DNA of 6,577 nt from Lactobacillus delbrueckii (GTDB lineage Bacteria; Bacillota; Bacilli; Lactobacillales; Lactobacillaceae). The DNA lies in assembly GCA_004556255.1 (NCBI GenBank), contig SFHY01000077.1, positions 1-6,577 of the forward strand, written 5' to 3'. Shown here in pieces: positions 1 to 5,710 of the stretch (its first letter is position 1; each line of letters opens with the position of its first letter). The notes beneath the pieces are model-generated. The model was not told where the DNA came from, did no database searches, and saw only the letters and a program-made list of their open reading frames with translations. The position numbers and the translations under genes were made by a program.

Positions 1-11
1 TAAATCATTTT

Positions 12-25
12 CGAACGCCTGTTTG
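12..25. promoter_or_regulatory. Second, weaker LexA box-like palindrome
   Basis: CGAACGCCTGTTTG is a second CGAAC-N4-GTTYG element in the same form, with one arm mismatch (GTTTG for GTTCG) and 10 of 14 matches to the remembered Firmicutes LexA consensus. It starts 27 bp from the start of the first box and would lie just at the predicted start of the leftward transcript. Paired operators at a promoter are known for SOS genes. Alone this site would be unconvincing; the pairing with the stronger box raises its likelihood. Confidence 0.4.
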
Positions 26-32
26 TAAACTA

Positions 33-61
33 ATTATACGAACAAATATTCGAAAAAGCAA
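33..61 (-). promoter_or_regulatory. Putative divergent sigma-A promoter reading leftward out of the window
   Basis: On the minus strand there is a perfect -10 hexamer TATAAT (positions 38 down to 33) and a -35-like TTGCTT (61 down to 56), separated by exactly 17 bp. TTGCTT matches the TTGACA consensus at four of six positions. The predicted transcript would start near position 26 and run off the left edge. A minus-strand ATG lies at 8-6, preceded by a weak AGG nine bases upstream, so a divergent gene could begin there with a very short leader. Only a few codon bases are visible, so no product can be named. The whole spacer is occupied by a LexA-like palindrome, which suggests repression. The sequence match is direct; promoter activity is inferred. 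Confidence 0.5.
39..52. promoter_or_regulatory. LexA (SOS) box-like operator, promoter-proximal
   Basis: The 14-mer CGAACAAATATTCG is a near-perfect inverted repeat of the form CGAAC-N4-GTTCG with one arm mismatch (ATTCG for GTTCG). From memory, the Gram-positive LexA/DinR consensus is CGAACATATGTTCG, and this site agrees at 12 of 14 positions. It sits wholly inside the 17-bp spacer of the minus-strand promoter and abuts its -10 element, the classical position for a repressor that blocks RNA polymerase. LexA recognition is inferred from sequence similarity only; the regulated gene is outside the window. Confidence 0.5.
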
Positions 62-66
62 GCCCC

Positions 67-86
67 TTTTTTAAAAAAGCTTTTTT
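67..86. repeat. A-tract palindrome between divergent transcription units
   Basis: A run of six T, six A, GC and six T forms two overlapping perfect palindromes, T6A6 (67-78) and A6GCT6 (73-86). It is flanked by CCCC on the left and CGGCC on the right, so it stands out as a discrete island. Such A-tracts are intrinsically bent and can act as UP-element-like DNA. It lies directly upstream of the leftward -35 and of the probable gmk promoter zone. A function is not shown. A terminator role is unlikely because the only pairing has two GC pairs. Confidence 0.4.
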
Positions 87-91
87 CGGCC

Positions 92-132
92 TTAAGACTT
101 GATCAGAAGGCGCTTATGGTCCAAAATAGAAT
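92..132 (+). promoter_or_regulatory. Probable gmk operon promoter zone (poorly defined)
   Basis: The operon must be driven from this gap unless an upstream plus-strand gene reads through. Two sigma-A-like pairings are visible: TTAAGA (92-97) with TATGGT (115-120), and TTGATC (99-104) with CAAAAT (122-127). Each has a 17-bp spacer and four of six matches in each hexamer. A good -10-like TAGAAT at 127-132 lacks a partner at proper distance. The A-tract at 67-86 lies just upstream. I cannot decide between them, so treat the span as a zone rather than a mapped promoter. Confidence 0.25.
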
Positions 133-156
133 TACTAGTCAAAAAAAGGAGCTATC

Positions 157-771
157 ATGGCAGATAAAGGATTACTGTTGGTTTTGTCCGGCCCGTCCGG
201 GGTGGGCAAGGGAACCGTCAAAAGCGCAATTGTTGAACACAAGGTCTTCCCCTTCGAATACTCAGTCTCAATGACTACCCGCAAGCCCCGTGAAGGTGAA
301 GTGAACGGGAAAGACTACTACTTCGTGACCAGGGAAGAATTCAAGCAGGCGATTGCTGACAACCAGCTGCTGGAATACAACGAATACGTTGGCAACCTTT
401 ACGGGACCCCTTTGGGACCAGTCAAGGAAATGCTGGCTGCCGGCAAGGACGTTTTGCTGGAAATCGATGTCAACGGGGCCAGAACGGTTCGCCAACAAAT
501 GCCAGATGGCGTCTTTATTTTCTTGACGCCGCCTGACCTGCACACTTTAAGAGACCGGCTGGAACACCGGGGCACGGAATCCGAAGACGTGATCCGAGGC
601 AGAATTTCCCAAGCGCGCAAGGAAATTCTGGTGATGCAGGACTATGACTACGCGGTAGTCAACGACACTGTCGCCAACGCCGTCAACCACATTAAAGCAA
701 TCGTTGACGCTGAACACGTCAGCGTCAAGCGCGTGATCGACGATTATCGGAAAATGGTTAAGGAGGACTAA
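157..771 (+). CDS. gmk: Guanylate kinase
   Basis: Cytosolic ATP:GMP phosphotransferase that converts GMP to GDP, an essential step in making GTP and dGTP. The 204-residue product has the normal family length. The P-loop GPSGVGKGT is at residues 12-20. The guanylate kinase signature is at residues 40-56 (TTR, then E46, G51 and Y54-Y55-F56), which contributes to GMP binding. A Walker B-like strand VLLEIDVNGA lies at about 99-108, and an arginine-rich lid around 132-155. The ATG start has a strong AAAGGAG at 145-151, and the protein begins right before the first beta strand, as in homologues. The stop is one base before the rpoZ ATG, and the rpoZ ribosome site is inside the gmk end, suggesting coupled translation. 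In Firmicutes this enzyme is known to be inhibited by (p)ppGpp; nothing in the sequence here tests that. No oddities seen. Confidence 0.97.
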   Translation: MADKGLLLVLSGPSGVGKGTVKSAIVEHKVFPFEYSVSMTTRKPREGEVNGKDYYFVTREEFKQAIADNQLLEYNEYVGNLYGTPLGPVKEMLAAGKDVLLEIDVNGARTVRQQMPDGVFIFLTPPDLHTLRDRLEHRGTESEDVIRGRISQARKEILVMQDYDYAVVNDTVANAVNHIKAIVDAEHVSVKRVIDDYRKMVKED

Positions 772-772
772 G

Positions 773-994
773 ATGAGAATTACCTATCCATCAATTGACA
801 AGCTGCTAGACGAAGTTGATTCAAGATACTCACTGTCAGTTCTGGCTGCCAAGCGGGCTCATGAACTGGAAGCCGGCAAGCCGGGCGCTTTGGACAACTA
901 CCACAACTTGAAGCCGGTCGGCCAGGCATTAGAAGAAATTGCTGCCGGCAAGGTAACGATTGACGCTGACCCTCATGGTGAAGCCGACGAATAA
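773..994 (+). CDS. rpoZ: DNA-directed RNA polymerase omega subunit
   Basis: Small non-catalytic subunit of RNA polymerase that wraps the beta-prime C-terminal region and helps core enzyme assembly. The product has 73 residues, within the usual 60-90 range for Firmicutes. The N-terminal segment MRITYPSIDKLL and the conserved helix SRYSLSVLAAKRAHEL (residues 17-32, with the family AAKRA core) identify it, followed by the QALEEIAAGKV helix near residues 50-60. The ATG is preceded by AAGGAGG at 760-766, located inside the gmk reading frame, with only one base between the gmk stop and this start. Pairing with gmk is conserved across Firmicutes. A probable intrinsic terminator follows immediately, so gmk and rpoZ may be expressed partly as a separate short transcript. 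Confidence 0.95.
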   Translation: MRITYPSIDKLLDEVDSRYSLSVLAAKRAHELEAGKPGALDNYHNLKPVGQALEEIAAGKVTIDADPHGEADE

Positions 995-1000
995 TCCTTG

Positions 1001-1032
1001 AAGAGGAGCGGACCAGAAGCCCGCTCCTTTTT
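1001..1032 (+). terminator. Intrinsic terminator or attenuator between rpoZ and priA
   Basis: The arms AGGAGCGG (1004-1011) and CCGCTCCT (1021-1028) pair perfectly with a 9-base loop. The stem can extend by a G-U and two A-U pairs into the run of five T at 1028-1032. It begins seven bases after the rpoZ stop. The U-tract is short and partly consumed by the stem, so termination is probably incomplete. No clear promoter fits in the 24 bases left before priA, which implies that read-through supplies priA, making this a strength-setting attenuator. That last point is inference. Confidence 0.7.
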
Positions 1033-1041
1033 AGCGTTAAG

Positions 1042-1050
1042 AAAGGGGAG
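1042..1050 (+). promoter_or_regulatory. Ribosome binding site that supports the TTG start of priA
   Basis: AAAGGGGAG lies six bases before a TTG codon at 1057. No ATG, GTG or TTG codon occurs in frame in the short stretch between the hairpin and this point, and the resulting N-terminus MIAEVIVDVAAHQTDR matches the expected start of PriA. The site therefore decides the start. An AAGG at 1051-1054 is too close to the start to be the main site. Confidence 0.75.
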
Positions 1051-1056
1051 AAGGAC

Positions 1057-3438
1057 TTGATCGCAGAAGTTATTGTCGATGTGGCCGCCCACCAGACTGA
1101 CCGCGTTTTTGAATACCATATCCCTGATGACCTGGAAGTCGAAATTGGCAGCCGGGTAGTAGTGCCTTTTGGCCGCCGGAAGGTCCAGGGCTTTGTTGTC
1201 GACGTGAAAAAAAACAGCAACTTCATCGGCCAGTTAAAGGACCTGCTCTTAGTGGTCGATGAAATGCCGCCTTTAACTCCTGAGCTGGTCGACCTGTCCA
1301 GCGACCTGGCCCGGCAGATTTTTGCCTACCGGATCAGTATCCTCAAGACCATGCTGCCGGGTGTAATGCGGGCCAACTACCGGAAAATTCTCCTGCCAAA
1401 CAGCCCGCGGGCAGAGCAAATGCCTCTCTTTGCGGGAGACCCGGTGGATCTGGCTAACTTAGAAGAGCCACGCATCATCAAGCTGGTCAAGCAGCTCCTA
1501 AATAAGGGGGATGCCAGGATCGAATACCTGGTTGAAAATAAGGCGAAAAAGAAGCTGGTTTCGGTCTACTATCCGCTTCTGTCAAGCTCAGACTACCAGG
1601 AGATTTTTGCAGAAACTAGAAAGACTGCCAGCCAGCAAAGAAAACTGCTGGCAGATTTAGCCGGGAACTTTGCGGCTTATCCTAAAAGCCGGGAAGAATT
1701 GACCGGCCTGGGCATCAGTTCAGCAACTTTAAAAACGGCTGTCAGCAAAAAATGGCTGCAGGAAAAAGCACAGGAAAAATACCGGCGGCCAACCAAGCCA
1801 GTTGCTCCCAGCCGGCCTCTAGACCTAAATGACGAGCAGGCTGCGGCCTTGAGCCGGGTCAGCCAGGACATCAAGGGTCGGGTCAGCCAGACCTTTCTTT
1901 TAGAAGGAGTGACAGGGTCCGGGAAAACCGAAGTTTACCTGCAGGCGATCAGCCAGGCCCTGGCCTTGGGCAGGACAGCCTTGATGCTGGTGCCGGAAAT
2001 TTCCCTGACCCCCCAGATGGTCAAGCAGGTCCAGGCCCGCTTTGGCCAGCAGGTGGCGGTTTTGCACTCGGCCTTGTCAGAAGGGGAGCGCTATGACGAA
2101 TGGCGCCGGATTCGCCGGGGCCAGGCCCAGGTGGTCGTAGGTGCCAGAAGCGCGGTTTTTGCCCCCTTGGACAATTTAGGCCTGATTATTATTGATGAAG
2201 AGCATGAAGGCTCCTATAAGCAGGACAATAATCCCCGTTACCATGCCCGGGACGTGGCGATTTGGCGGTCCCGCTACCACCACTGCCCCTTGATTTTGGG
2301 CAGCGCGACTCCGTCTTTGGCCAGCAGGGCCCGGGCCCAAAAGGGGGTCTACCAGCTTTTGCGCTTAAAAAAGCGGGCCAAGAGGCAGCCCTTGCCGCGA
2401 GTTGACTTGCTTGACTTAAAGCACGTGCAGTTTGCCGGCAGCCAGTTTGACATCTCCTGTCCTCTGGCTGAGGCGATTCAAAAGCGGCTGGAGAAAAAGG
2501 AGCAGGTAATCCTGCTTTTAAACCGGCGGGGCTTTGCCAACTTCATGCTCTGCCGCAATTGCGGCTTTGTCTTGAAGTGCCCGAACTGCGACTTGTCCTT
2601 GACCATGCACAAGGACACCTGGACCATGCAGTGCCACTATTGCGGCTACCAAGAAGCTGTTCCGGAAATTTGTCCCAACTGCCGGGACCGGCAGATCCGC
2701 TTTTTAGGGACGGGGACGCAGAAGGTGCAAGAAGAGCTGGCTGAGCTTTTTCCGCAAGCTAAAATCCTCCGCATGGACGTGGACACGACCCGGAGAAAGG
2801 GCAGCTATGACAAGATTCTGACCAGTTTTGGCCAGGGAGAGGCCGACATCTTGCTGGGCACGCAGATGATCGCCAAGGGCCTGGACTTCCCCAACGTGAC
2901 TTTGGTTGGGGTAATCAATGCCGACACTGGCTTATGGCTGCCCGACTACAATGCTTCTGAGCGGACTTTTGAATTGCTTACGCAAGTAGCTGGCCGGGCA
3001 GGGCGGGCCGACAAGGAAGGGCAGGTCATGATCCAGACTTATAATCCGGACCACTACGCTATCCGCCTGGCGCAAAAGCAGGACTATGAGTTTTTTTACG
3101 CTAAAGAAATGCAGGTCCGCCATGCCGGCGACTACCCGCCTTACTTTTACACGGTCCTGGTCTCCGTTTCAGCCAAAAATGAGCAAAACGCGGCCCGGGA
3201 GGCTTTTAAAATCAAGCGGCAATTGCAGAGGGAATTGCGGGCGCCAACTATTATCTTAGGTCCGGCCCCGGCAACGATCAGCCGCTTAAAGAGCCAGTAT
3301 TATTACCAAATACTGGTAAAATATAAAAGAGAAAAACACTTAAATGAGCTCCTGCACCAGATCCAGGACCAGGCCCAGGAAGTAAAGAAGTACGGCCTGA
3401 CTGTTGAGATCGATTCAGAGCCAGAGAGAATTATGTAA
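1057..3438 (+). CDS. priA: Primosomal protein N' (replication restart helicase PriA)
   Basis: Superfamily 2 3'-to-5' DNA helicase that recognises stalled forks and D-loops and starts reloading of the replicative helicase. The 793-residue product is full length. The N-terminal DNA-binding domain (about 1-105) includes the family pattern DRVFEYHIPDDL...GSRVVVPFGRR. A less conserved winged-helix part follows, then the helicase core with Walker A GVTGSGKTE (284-292) and the DEEH box (380-383). Motif V lies near 601-615 (GTQMIAKGLDFPNV) and motif VI QVAGRAGR at 643-650. All eight zinc-binding cysteines are present in four pairs: C499/C502, C508/C511, C526/C529 and C539/C542. The start is TTG with a good ribosome site. 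The stop overlaps the fmt ribosome site. The 3' end contains an AT-rich patch (3294-3326) with codons unlike the rest of the gene. No damage is seen. Confidence 0.97.
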   Translation: MIAEVIVDVAAHQTDRVFEYHIPDDLEVEIGSRVVVPFGRRKVQGFVVDVKKNSNFIGQLKDLLLVVDEMPPLTPELVDLSSDLARQIFAYRISILKTMLPGVMRANYRKILLPNSPRAEQMPLFAGDPVDLANLEEPRIIKLVKQLLNKGDARIEYLVENKAKKKLVSVYYPLLSSSDYQEIFAETRKTASQQRKLLADLAGNFAAYPKSREELTGLGISSATLKTAVSKKWLQEKAQEKYRRPTKPVAPSRPLDLNDEQAAALSRVSQDIKGRVSQTFLLEGVTGSGKTEVYLQAISQALALGRTALMLVPEISLTPQMVKQVQARFGQQVAVLHSALSEGERYDEWRRIRRGQAQVVVGARSAVFAPLDNLGLIIIDEEHEGSYKQDNNPRYHARDVAIWRSRYHHCPLILGSATPSLASRARAQKGVYQLLRLKKRAKRQPLPRVDLLDLKHVQFAGSQFDISCPLAEAIQKRLEKKEQVILLLNRRGFANFMLCRNCGFVLKCPNCDLSLTMHKDTWTMQCHYCGYQEAVPEICPNCRDRQIRFLGTGTQKVQEELAELFPQAKILRMDVDTTRRKGSYDKILTSFGQGEADILLGTQMIAKGLDFPNVTLVGVINADTGLWLPDYNASERTFELLTQVAGRAGRADKEGQVMIQTYNPDHYAIRLAQKQDYEFFYAKEMQVRHAGDYPPYFYTVLVSVSAKNEQNAAREAFKIKRQLQRELRAPTIILGPAPATISRLKSQYYYQILVKYKREKHLNELLHQIQDQAQEVKKYGLTVEIDSEPERIM
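3294..3319 (+). repeat. Overlapping alternative hairpins near the priA 3' end
   Basis: CCAGTATT (3294-3301) pairs perfectly with AATACTGG (3309-3316) across a 7-base loop. The inner segment TTACCA (3303-3308) also pairs perfectly with TGGTAA (3314-3319) across a 5-base loop. The two stems share bases 3314-3316 and exclude each other. The element is inside the coding frame, so it may be chance driven by the Tyr-rich peptide; its role is unknown. Confidence 0.4.
3314..3322 (+). promoter_or_regulatory. Possible internal extended -10 promoter for fmt and downstream genes
   Basis: TGGTAAAAT gives the extended -10 TGn motif directly followed by TAAAAT (3317-3322), which matches TATAAT at five of six positions. 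It sits in an AT-rich island within the GC-rich priA gene, about 130 bp before the fmt start. No convincing -35 hexamer is found at 16-18 bp, although extended -10 promoters can act without one. Activity is inferred only. Confidence 0.25.
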
Positions 3439-3442
3439 AGGA
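3437..3442 (+). promoter_or_regulatory. Ribosome binding site that sets the GTG start of fmt
   Basis: AAAGGA overlaps the priA stop codon and lies nine bases before GTG at 3452. An in-frame ATG at 3404 would add sixteen residues that overlap priA and lie outside the normal Fmt fold. With GTG the protein begins NSVIFLGTPQFG, exactly the first beta strand of the family, so GTG is preferred. Confidence 0.75.
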
Positions 3443-3451
3443 ACAGAGAAC

Positions 3452-4399
3452 GTGAATTCAGTAATCTTTTTAGGAACGCCGCAATTCGGCGCTACAGTTT
3501 TGGAAGGCCTGATCAAGGCCGGTTATCATATTTTGGCCGTGGTTACCCAGCCGGACAAGAAGGTTGGCCGCAAGCAAAAAGTCGTTTACTCCCCGGTCAA
3601 GGAGGTGGCTTTGGCCAACGACTTGCCCCTTTACCAGCCGGTCCGCCTGTCTAAGTCAGCTGAACTTGACGAATTAATGCAGCTTGACGCGGACTTTATC
3701 ATCACCGCGGCCTTTGGCCAATTTTTACCGACCAAATTCTTGAAGTCAGCTAAGATCGCGGCCGTTAACGTGCACGGGTCCCTTTTGCCGAAATACCGGG
3801 GCGGGGCACCGATCCAGTATGCAGTCAGAAACGGGGATGCCGAAACTGGGGTCACCATCATGGAAATGGTCAAGGAAATGGACGCCGGCGACATGTACGC
3901 CCAGGCCAGCCAGCCGATCAGACCAGATGAAACCAGCGGGGAAGTCTTCGAAGAACTGACACCACTTGGCCGGGACCTGCTTTTGGAAACTCTGCCAAAG
4001 ATTGCTAGTGGCGAAATTGTCAAAAAGCCGCAGGATCCAAGCCAGGTAGTCTTTTCCCCAACCATCAGTAAGGCTGAAGAAAGAATTTCCTTGAAATTGA
4101 CGGCAAAGGAGGCCAAGGACTTGATCCGGGCCCTCAACCCGGACCCAGGTGCCTACCTGGTCATTAAGGGCCAGCGCTTAAAGGTCTGGAAGGCGGAAGT
4201 CGCTGATGACAATACCAGTCTGCCAGCCGGCCACCTCTTGACCAACCAGGGCCGCTTTGCCATCAGCTTTGCCGGCAACACGGTCTTGAACCTGCTTGAG
4301 GTCCAGCCAGATGGCAAGAAGGCCATGGCCATCAAGGACTTTTTGAACGGGCAGGGGAAGAAGTTTGCAGCAGGAGAAAAGATCGTAGATGAAGACTAA
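3452..4399 (+). CDS. fmt: Methionyl-tRNA formyltransferase
   Basis: Cytosolic enzyme that uses 10-formyltetrahydrofolate to formylate Met on initiator tRNA, preparing it for bacterial translation initiation. With the GTG start the product has 315 residues, the usual family length. The N-terminal Rossmann-like domain opens with VIFLGTPQFG. The catalytic region is NVHGSLLPKYRGGAPIQ, giving N106 and H108 plus the SLLP loop (110-113), and D144 in MDAGDM completes the expected Asn-His-Asp set. The C-terminal OB-like tRNA-binding domain begins near residue 200, with the typical SPTISKAEERI linker and NPDPGAYL. It starts 13 bases after the priA stop, and its last 11 bases overlap rsmB. In Bacillus a peptide deformylase gene (def) precedes fmt; none is present here. 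An alternative, less likely start is ATG 3404. Confidence 0.95.
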   Translation: MNSVIFLGTPQFGATVLEGLIKAGYHILAVVTQPDKKVGRKQKVVYSPVKEVALANDLPLYQPVRLSKSAELDELMQLDADFIITAAFGQFLPTKFLKSAKIAAVNVHGSLLPKYRGGAPIQYAVRNGDAETGVTIMEMVKEMDAGDMYAQASQPIRPDETSGEVFEELTPLGRDLLLETLPKIASGEIVKKPQDPSQVVFSPTISKAEERISLKLTAKEAKDLIRALNPDPGAYLVIKGQRLKVWKAEVADDNTSLPAGHLLTNQGRFAISFAGNTVLNLLEVQPDGKKAMAIKDFLNGQGKKFAAGEKIVDED

Positions 4400-5705
4400 C
4401 GCCCGCACCGTGGCCCTGGACACCTTGATGAAGGTTACCAACCAGGGCTCATATTCAAATATCAGCTTAAACCATGCCTTAAAGGCGGCTAAGCTGCCGG
4501 CCGAAGAAAGTAGGCTGGCTACCAACTTGGTCTATGGGACCATCCAATACCAGCTTTACCTGGAATACCAGCTTAAGAACCTGGTTAAGTCCCGGCTGAG
4601 AGAGCCGTATATCAAGCCGCTTTTATTAATGTCGGCTTACCAGATCTTCTTTTTAGACAAGGTGCCGGACCGGGCAGTCTTAGACGAAGCTAACAAATTG
4701 GCTAAGGCTTATGGCCGGCCAAACTCTAGCGGCTACCGCCTGGTCAACGGGGTCTTGCGCTCGCTTTTGCGGCGGGGGGAAGTCCTGCCAGAAAAAGACG
4801 CGCCTGACTATCTCAGCGTCAAGTGCAGCATGCCCCTTTGGCTGAGCGATTATTTTGTGGCCAACTGGGGCAAGAGCCGGGCGGAAAAAATCATGACCAG
4901 CTTCAACAGCAAGGCCAAAAACGAGATCCGGATTTCGGCTTTGGCTGATGAAAAGCGGGTTGTCCGGGACCTGGACCGGGCCCATTTTGCTCCTAAAGAG
5001 TCGCCTTTAGCCAGCCGCAGCTATGCCTTAAGCCGGGGCGGGATCGTTTTGACCGATTTTTTCAAAGATGGTGAAGTAACGGTGCAAGACGAAGCGGCCA
5101 GCCTGGTGGCAGAAGCCTTTGACTTTAAGGGAAACGAGCAGGCCCTTGACGCCTGCAGCGCTCCGGGCGGCAAGACCATCCAAATGGCAGAGCAATTGCC
5201 TGACGGGCAAGTTACGGCCTTGGATATCCATGAAAAGAAATTACGTCTGGTCCAGGAAAACGCCGCCAGAATGCGGGTTTCCGGCCGGGTCAAGGTCAAA
5301 GCTTTGGACGCGCGGAAGGCAAGGGAGTATTTTTCCAAGCAAGAATTTGATAAGATATTGATAGACGCACCATGTTCCGGTTTGGGACTGCTGCGCCGCA
5401 AGCCGGAAATCCGCTACACGAAAACGGCGGAAGACATCAGCCATTTGGCTGAGATCCAACTGGATATTTTGAACGAAGTAGCCGGCTTGCTGAAAAAGGG
5501 CGGGGAGTTAGTCTACTCCACCTGCTCAATCTCTGTAGAAGAAAACGAAGAAAACGTGCGGAAATTTTTAGCCGCGCATCCAGATTTTGCATTGAAACCA
5601 TTTGAAACGGCCAAGATCTCTGCTCCCAAGGGGATGCTGAAGATCCTGCCCGACAGCTACAACAGTGATGGATTTTTCATTGCCAAGTTTACGACAAGGG
5701 GTTAG
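4389..5705 (+). CDS. rsmB: 16S rRNA (cytosine-C5)-methyltransferase RsmB
   Basis: SAM-dependent enzyme that makes 5-methylcytosine in 16S rRNA (C967 in E. coli numbering). The product has 438 residues, a normal length. The N-terminal NusB-like RNA-binding domain (about 1-140) includes ARTVALDTLMKV and the DRAVLDEANKLAKAYG helix. The methyltransferase part carries the SAM-binding motif DACSAPGGKT (254-263), motif IV DAPCSGLG with C329, and motif VI YSTCS with the nucleophile C379, so both catalytic cysteines are intact. The ATG lies within the end of fmt, 11 bases before the fmt stop ends, and AGGAG at 4372-4376 is 12 bases upstream, which suggests translational coupling. The name sun is also used. 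RsmF-type paralogues lack the NusB domain, which favours RsmB. Confidence 0.95.
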   Translation: MKTNARTVALDTLMKVTNQGSYSNISLNHALKAAKLPAEESRLATNLVYGTIQYQLYLEYQLKNLVKSRLREPYIKPLLLMSAYQIFFLDKVPDRAVLDEANKLAKAYGRPNSSGYRLVNGVLRSLLRRGEVLPEKDAPDYLSVKCSMPLWLSDYFVANWGKSRAEKIMTSFNSKAKNEIRISALADEKRVVRDLDRAHFAPKESPLASRSYALSRGGIVLTDFFKDGEVTVQDEAASLVAEAFDFKGNEQALDACSAPGGKTIQMAEQLPDGQVTALDIHEKKLRLVQENAARMRVSGRVKVKALDARKAREYFSKQEFDKILIDAPCSGLGLLRRKPEIRYTKTAEDISHLAEIQLDILNEVAGLLKKGGELVYSTCSISVEENEENVRKFLAAHPDFALKPFETAKISAPKGMLKILPDSYNSDGFFIAKFTTRG

Positions 5706-5710
5706 TACTT

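Noticed and set aside
53..86. AAAAAGC and GCTTTTTT arms as a rho-independent terminator
   Set aside because: Only two GC pairs in the stem and a 19-base loop make it too weak; the A-tract palindrome explains the match.
780..1226. Minus-strand open frame across rpoZ and the priA start
   Set aside because: It crosses the terminator hairpin and two well-identified genes, and its low-complexity Thr/Ser/Arg composition looks like an antisense shadow.
2559..2744. Plus-strand alternative frame within the priA zinc region
   Set aside because: It overlaps the eight zinc-binding cysteines of priA in another frame and has no independent support.
3404..3451. Upstream ATG start for fmt
   Set aside because: It would add sixteen residues encoded within priA before the first fold strand and lacks a good ribosome site; GTG 3452 has one.
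3631..4137. Long minus-strand open frame (168 codons) inside fmt
   Set aside because: It lies wholly opposite a clear fmt gene with intact catalytic motifs, shows no recognisable domain and is rich in Ser/Arg as expected for the antisense of a biased gene.
5021..5401. Minus-strand open frame opposite the rsmB methyltransferase domain
   Set aside because: It covers the conserved SAM motifs of rsmB on the other strand; no ribosome site or known family seen.
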